This document shows positions 61,541 through 64,000 of a stretch of 64,000 bases of DNA, one piece after another. Numbering within the stretch: the stretch's first letter is position 1; each line of letters begins with the position of its first letter. The DNA lies in assembly GCF_037975245.1 (NCBI RefSeq), contig NC_092567.1, forward strand, positions 7,874,714-7,938,713, written 5' to 3'. Made by a program: the position numbers and the translations under genes. The stretch comes from Apostichopus japonicus. Its lineage: Eukaryota; Echinodermata; Holothuroidea; Aspidochirotida; Stichopodidae. The notes below the pieces were generated by a model. It made no database searches. It saw only the letters and a list, made by a program, of their open reading frames with translations, and had not been told where the DNA came from.

Positions 61541-62619
61541 ATTCCAAAACTTTGTTATTTCAGAACAACATATTATGAAGCAAACCTAGTTAGGGAATTG
61601 TTTTAAATCTTCAAACGATTGCTAACTTTTAACTTCACTGGGAATTTTTCATCTCAATTGCTATTTTACTTTCAGAAATGTTACCTTTCCTCGCTACAAT
61701 GTAGCTTGCCAATGGCATGTGTCTCTGCAGCTCCTGAAACGATGTGTCGCGATGACGTTACAGTCGCCCATCGGTCTCCACTGTTCAAAATATATTAGAT
61801 GAAGTTGGCATGACGTTAACATTTCCCTTCTCCTGAATCATAGGATAGAAAATCCCTGAACTACAGTTGGACTGTCAGTATGAAATGTCAGTATGAACAA
61901 AAAAAATACTGTATGGAGTTTTTCTACATATACCCAATAGACTGCCAAAAAGTTCCTTTAAGGAAAACATATGTTGTACAGTATGCGTACATTTGGTATT
62001 GGGAATGTTTCTGTACTAAATTCGTTTTTTCTACGATCACCGTTATGATGATTTTAGGCAAGTGTACTGAACATGGAATTGCACCTTCTTTAAACGGCAC
62101 ACAATGAAAGAAACTGTCTATATTGTTGAAGTTTTTTTTTTTTTACACAAGGCTATTTACGAGAATTTTCTTAACAAATTGACAGCAGGACAAAGCTGCA
62201 GATGAACTCATCACTACACAATCAAGGACTAGATGAAGACATGAAGGGCAACTCGTAAGTCAGTTTCAGACCATTTACTTTTCTCTTTAGGTTCCACAAA
62301 ATAGCAGTTTAACATAAGATTAACCATTTTTGTCTTCTTTAACTCTCTTGTAAGAGATATCCCGGTGGATAGATATTACTGCTTTATATATTAAATTATC
62401 TGCGCTTACAAGTATAAAAAGCATGTGTATATTGTCCATGGTTGTAACACCCAGCATAGAGTTTGGCATCATAGGGGTATTGGGCTGAAATTGTCTTAAT
62501 ATCTACTTTTCATGTAAAATCATTGCACCTCCTAGGAATAAAATATTCTTTCCCAGCACATGTTTGGTTTCGATGATAATCGTAACCTTTGTAGTCATGT
62601 CGGCAGATGAGTGTGTGTG

Positions 62620-63030
62620 AAACCTTACTTGGAAACAGGATATGTCTAGAATAGAAGTTTGGACCAATATCATATTTTGTGTGTAAAAGTACCAAATTGA
62701 GTAGAAAAAGCCTACTGCCTTTAGAGGTCAAATGTCAGTAGGGGTCAAACTGTGAAACCTTGTAATGACGATATCTCCAGAAGGGAAGCTAGGACCAATC
62801 TCATATTTAGTATGTACAGTAGTTGTGTCACATTGAGTTCAAGATATCTATGGATTTTTGTGGAGGTCAAAGGTTGGGGTCACCATGGGTCAAATTGTGA
62901 ACATCGTAAACACGATATTTCAAGAAGGGAAGCTTGGACCAACCTCTTATAAAGTATGTAGTTAGTTCAACAATCCTTTTGTTTTTTGCGGAGTTCAAAT
63001 GTCACCAGTGGTCAACTTGTGGAAACCTTG
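62620..63030 (+). repeat. TTGACCT-family repeat, three tandem units
   Basis: The anchors TTGGACCAAT (62659), TAGGACCAAT (62790) and TTGGACCAAC (62934) mark three units spaced 131 and 144 bp. Each unit has AGAAGGGAAGCT-like text before the anchor, then TATTTAGTATGTA, GAGGTCAAAGG or its variants, GGGGTCA and AAACCTTGT words. This is the reverse complement of the copies in the SAMD3-like introns. Confidence 0.65.
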
Positions 63031-64000
63031 TTTTATAATGTATTGTGCAGTACTGTATCTCCCACAGTGCAGCCTATGATATTACATGTGTGTTACGCCT
63101 CATTAATAGGAGAGGCTGTTGGCAATTGGAAATTAGCTAAAGGGCATCCGTAGATATGAATCAAGAAGTTTCGACCAAATCTCCATTGACTTAAGTGTGT
63201 CGGTAACTTACTGTACGTTGCTGCATACATGCCTGTGCACAAAGGTGTGTAATGAAACGTTGTACTGTTTGTACATGTGCTTAATGTGTTGGAATGGCCG
63301 ATATCAATTTGAATAATCTATATGTTACCTTTGCTACTGTACCATTGTTAACTTTTCCGGCGTATTTTTGCAATTGTCAAGATTCAGTGCCAACTAAAAA
63401 CTTTAGGTTTGGATGTAGTAATGTTTGGGGAAATGACCAGGTGTGTTTACGAAATTTAACAATTGCCTGGTTTGATGTTTTAGAGGCAAATCAGACGCAA
63501 AATCTTGTTGACCGGGGAGGGGGCTCAACATTTGACTAATGCATGTTTAATGTAGGCTTGTAGGTGTACCACATAGAGTGGAAGAAGCCAGTTGGTAGCG
63601 ATCAATCTCTACAGTATGTTGAATACAAGAAAAGTTTTCATCTCGGTCTTCAGGTGCCAATGTGAATATTGTGTTGTTATATGATCTCAATGCTTTTTGC
63701 TTATATTGAGGTATGCTGTTCATCATGGTTATACCCTACAGCTTAGTGTAATGTGTCACATTCATATAAGATTATTGATGTAGCATCATTGAAACCACAC
63801 TGCAGGTTTGCTGTCTGGTTATTAATAAAACATTGAACCATCCATATGCATCAACAACACAATGTAGTATACATTTTGAAAGTAAACAGAATGATGTATT
63901 TATTTAGATTCCTTATTTTTCTCATATTTTTAAGAAAGAAAAACAGATTCACGGAAACGATGGGCAGGAGCTGTTCTGACACGACCCCTTCACGCTTCGT
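63031..64000. other. Right end of window, no gene seen
   Basis: A frame at 63294-63539 (with AYFCNCQDSVPTKNF) has no recognisable motif and no splice evidence. Nothing else is supported. Confidence 0.35.

Overview
This window is AT-rich eukaryotic DNA from an animal nuclear genome. Spliceosomal introns, long intergenic stretches, TA microsatellites, a satellite array, minisatellites and MITE-like elements all fit that. The protein families and the interspersed repeats with TTGACCTC-type runs suggest a marine invertebrate, perhaps a deuterostome such as an echinoderm, hemichordate or lancelet. The taxon is inferred from memory of similar sequences and is not proven.

Gene-bearing part, 1.5-12.3 kb, minus strand. 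An intronless, intact 831-codon ORF (9738-12233) encodes two N-terminal C2H2 fingers and a transposase-like core. Starting 304 bp downstream on the same strand is a spliced gene of eight coding exons (9433 down to 2501). All intron phases agree and the exons join into a 521-residue protein of the family annotated in animals as 'sterile alpha motif domain-containing protein 3-like', here without a SAM domain. Its introns hold a roughly 220-bp-arm foldback element and copies of a TTGACCT-rich repeat. A degenerate duplicate of its last exon lies just beyond its 3' end.

Middle part, 12.3-47.6 kb. This is mostly non-coding. On the plus strand two well-formed short exons (30767-30802 and 35236-35298) end in a stop codon, and a 3'UTR exon follows at 35774. 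They are the 3' end of a gene I cannot name. Transposon remnants lie at 43604-44169 (terminal inverted repeats) and 45509-45795 (MITE with a 5-bp target duplication). G-quadruplex-prone tracts, a TATGA pentanucleotide array and many pure C or G runs are scattered through it. The octamer TGACGTCA occurs 13 times in the window, about one being expected by chance.

Repeat-dense part, 47.6-64 kb. In order: a TA microsatellite, about 20 copies of a 156-bp satellite that is itself a diverged trimer, another TA run, a 160-bp near-perfect palindrome, about 24 copies of a 59-bp minisatellite, a 200-bp TA/GT run, a polypyrimidine tract, another TA run, and several interspersed repeats. No confident gene was seen here; one weak NHL-like exon candidate lies near 57.5 kb.

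No CRISPR array, operon, rRNA or convincing tRNA was seen. The most unusual items are the adjacent transposase/SAMD3-like gene pair, the TGACGTCA enrichment, the trimeric satellite and the TA-centred palindrome.
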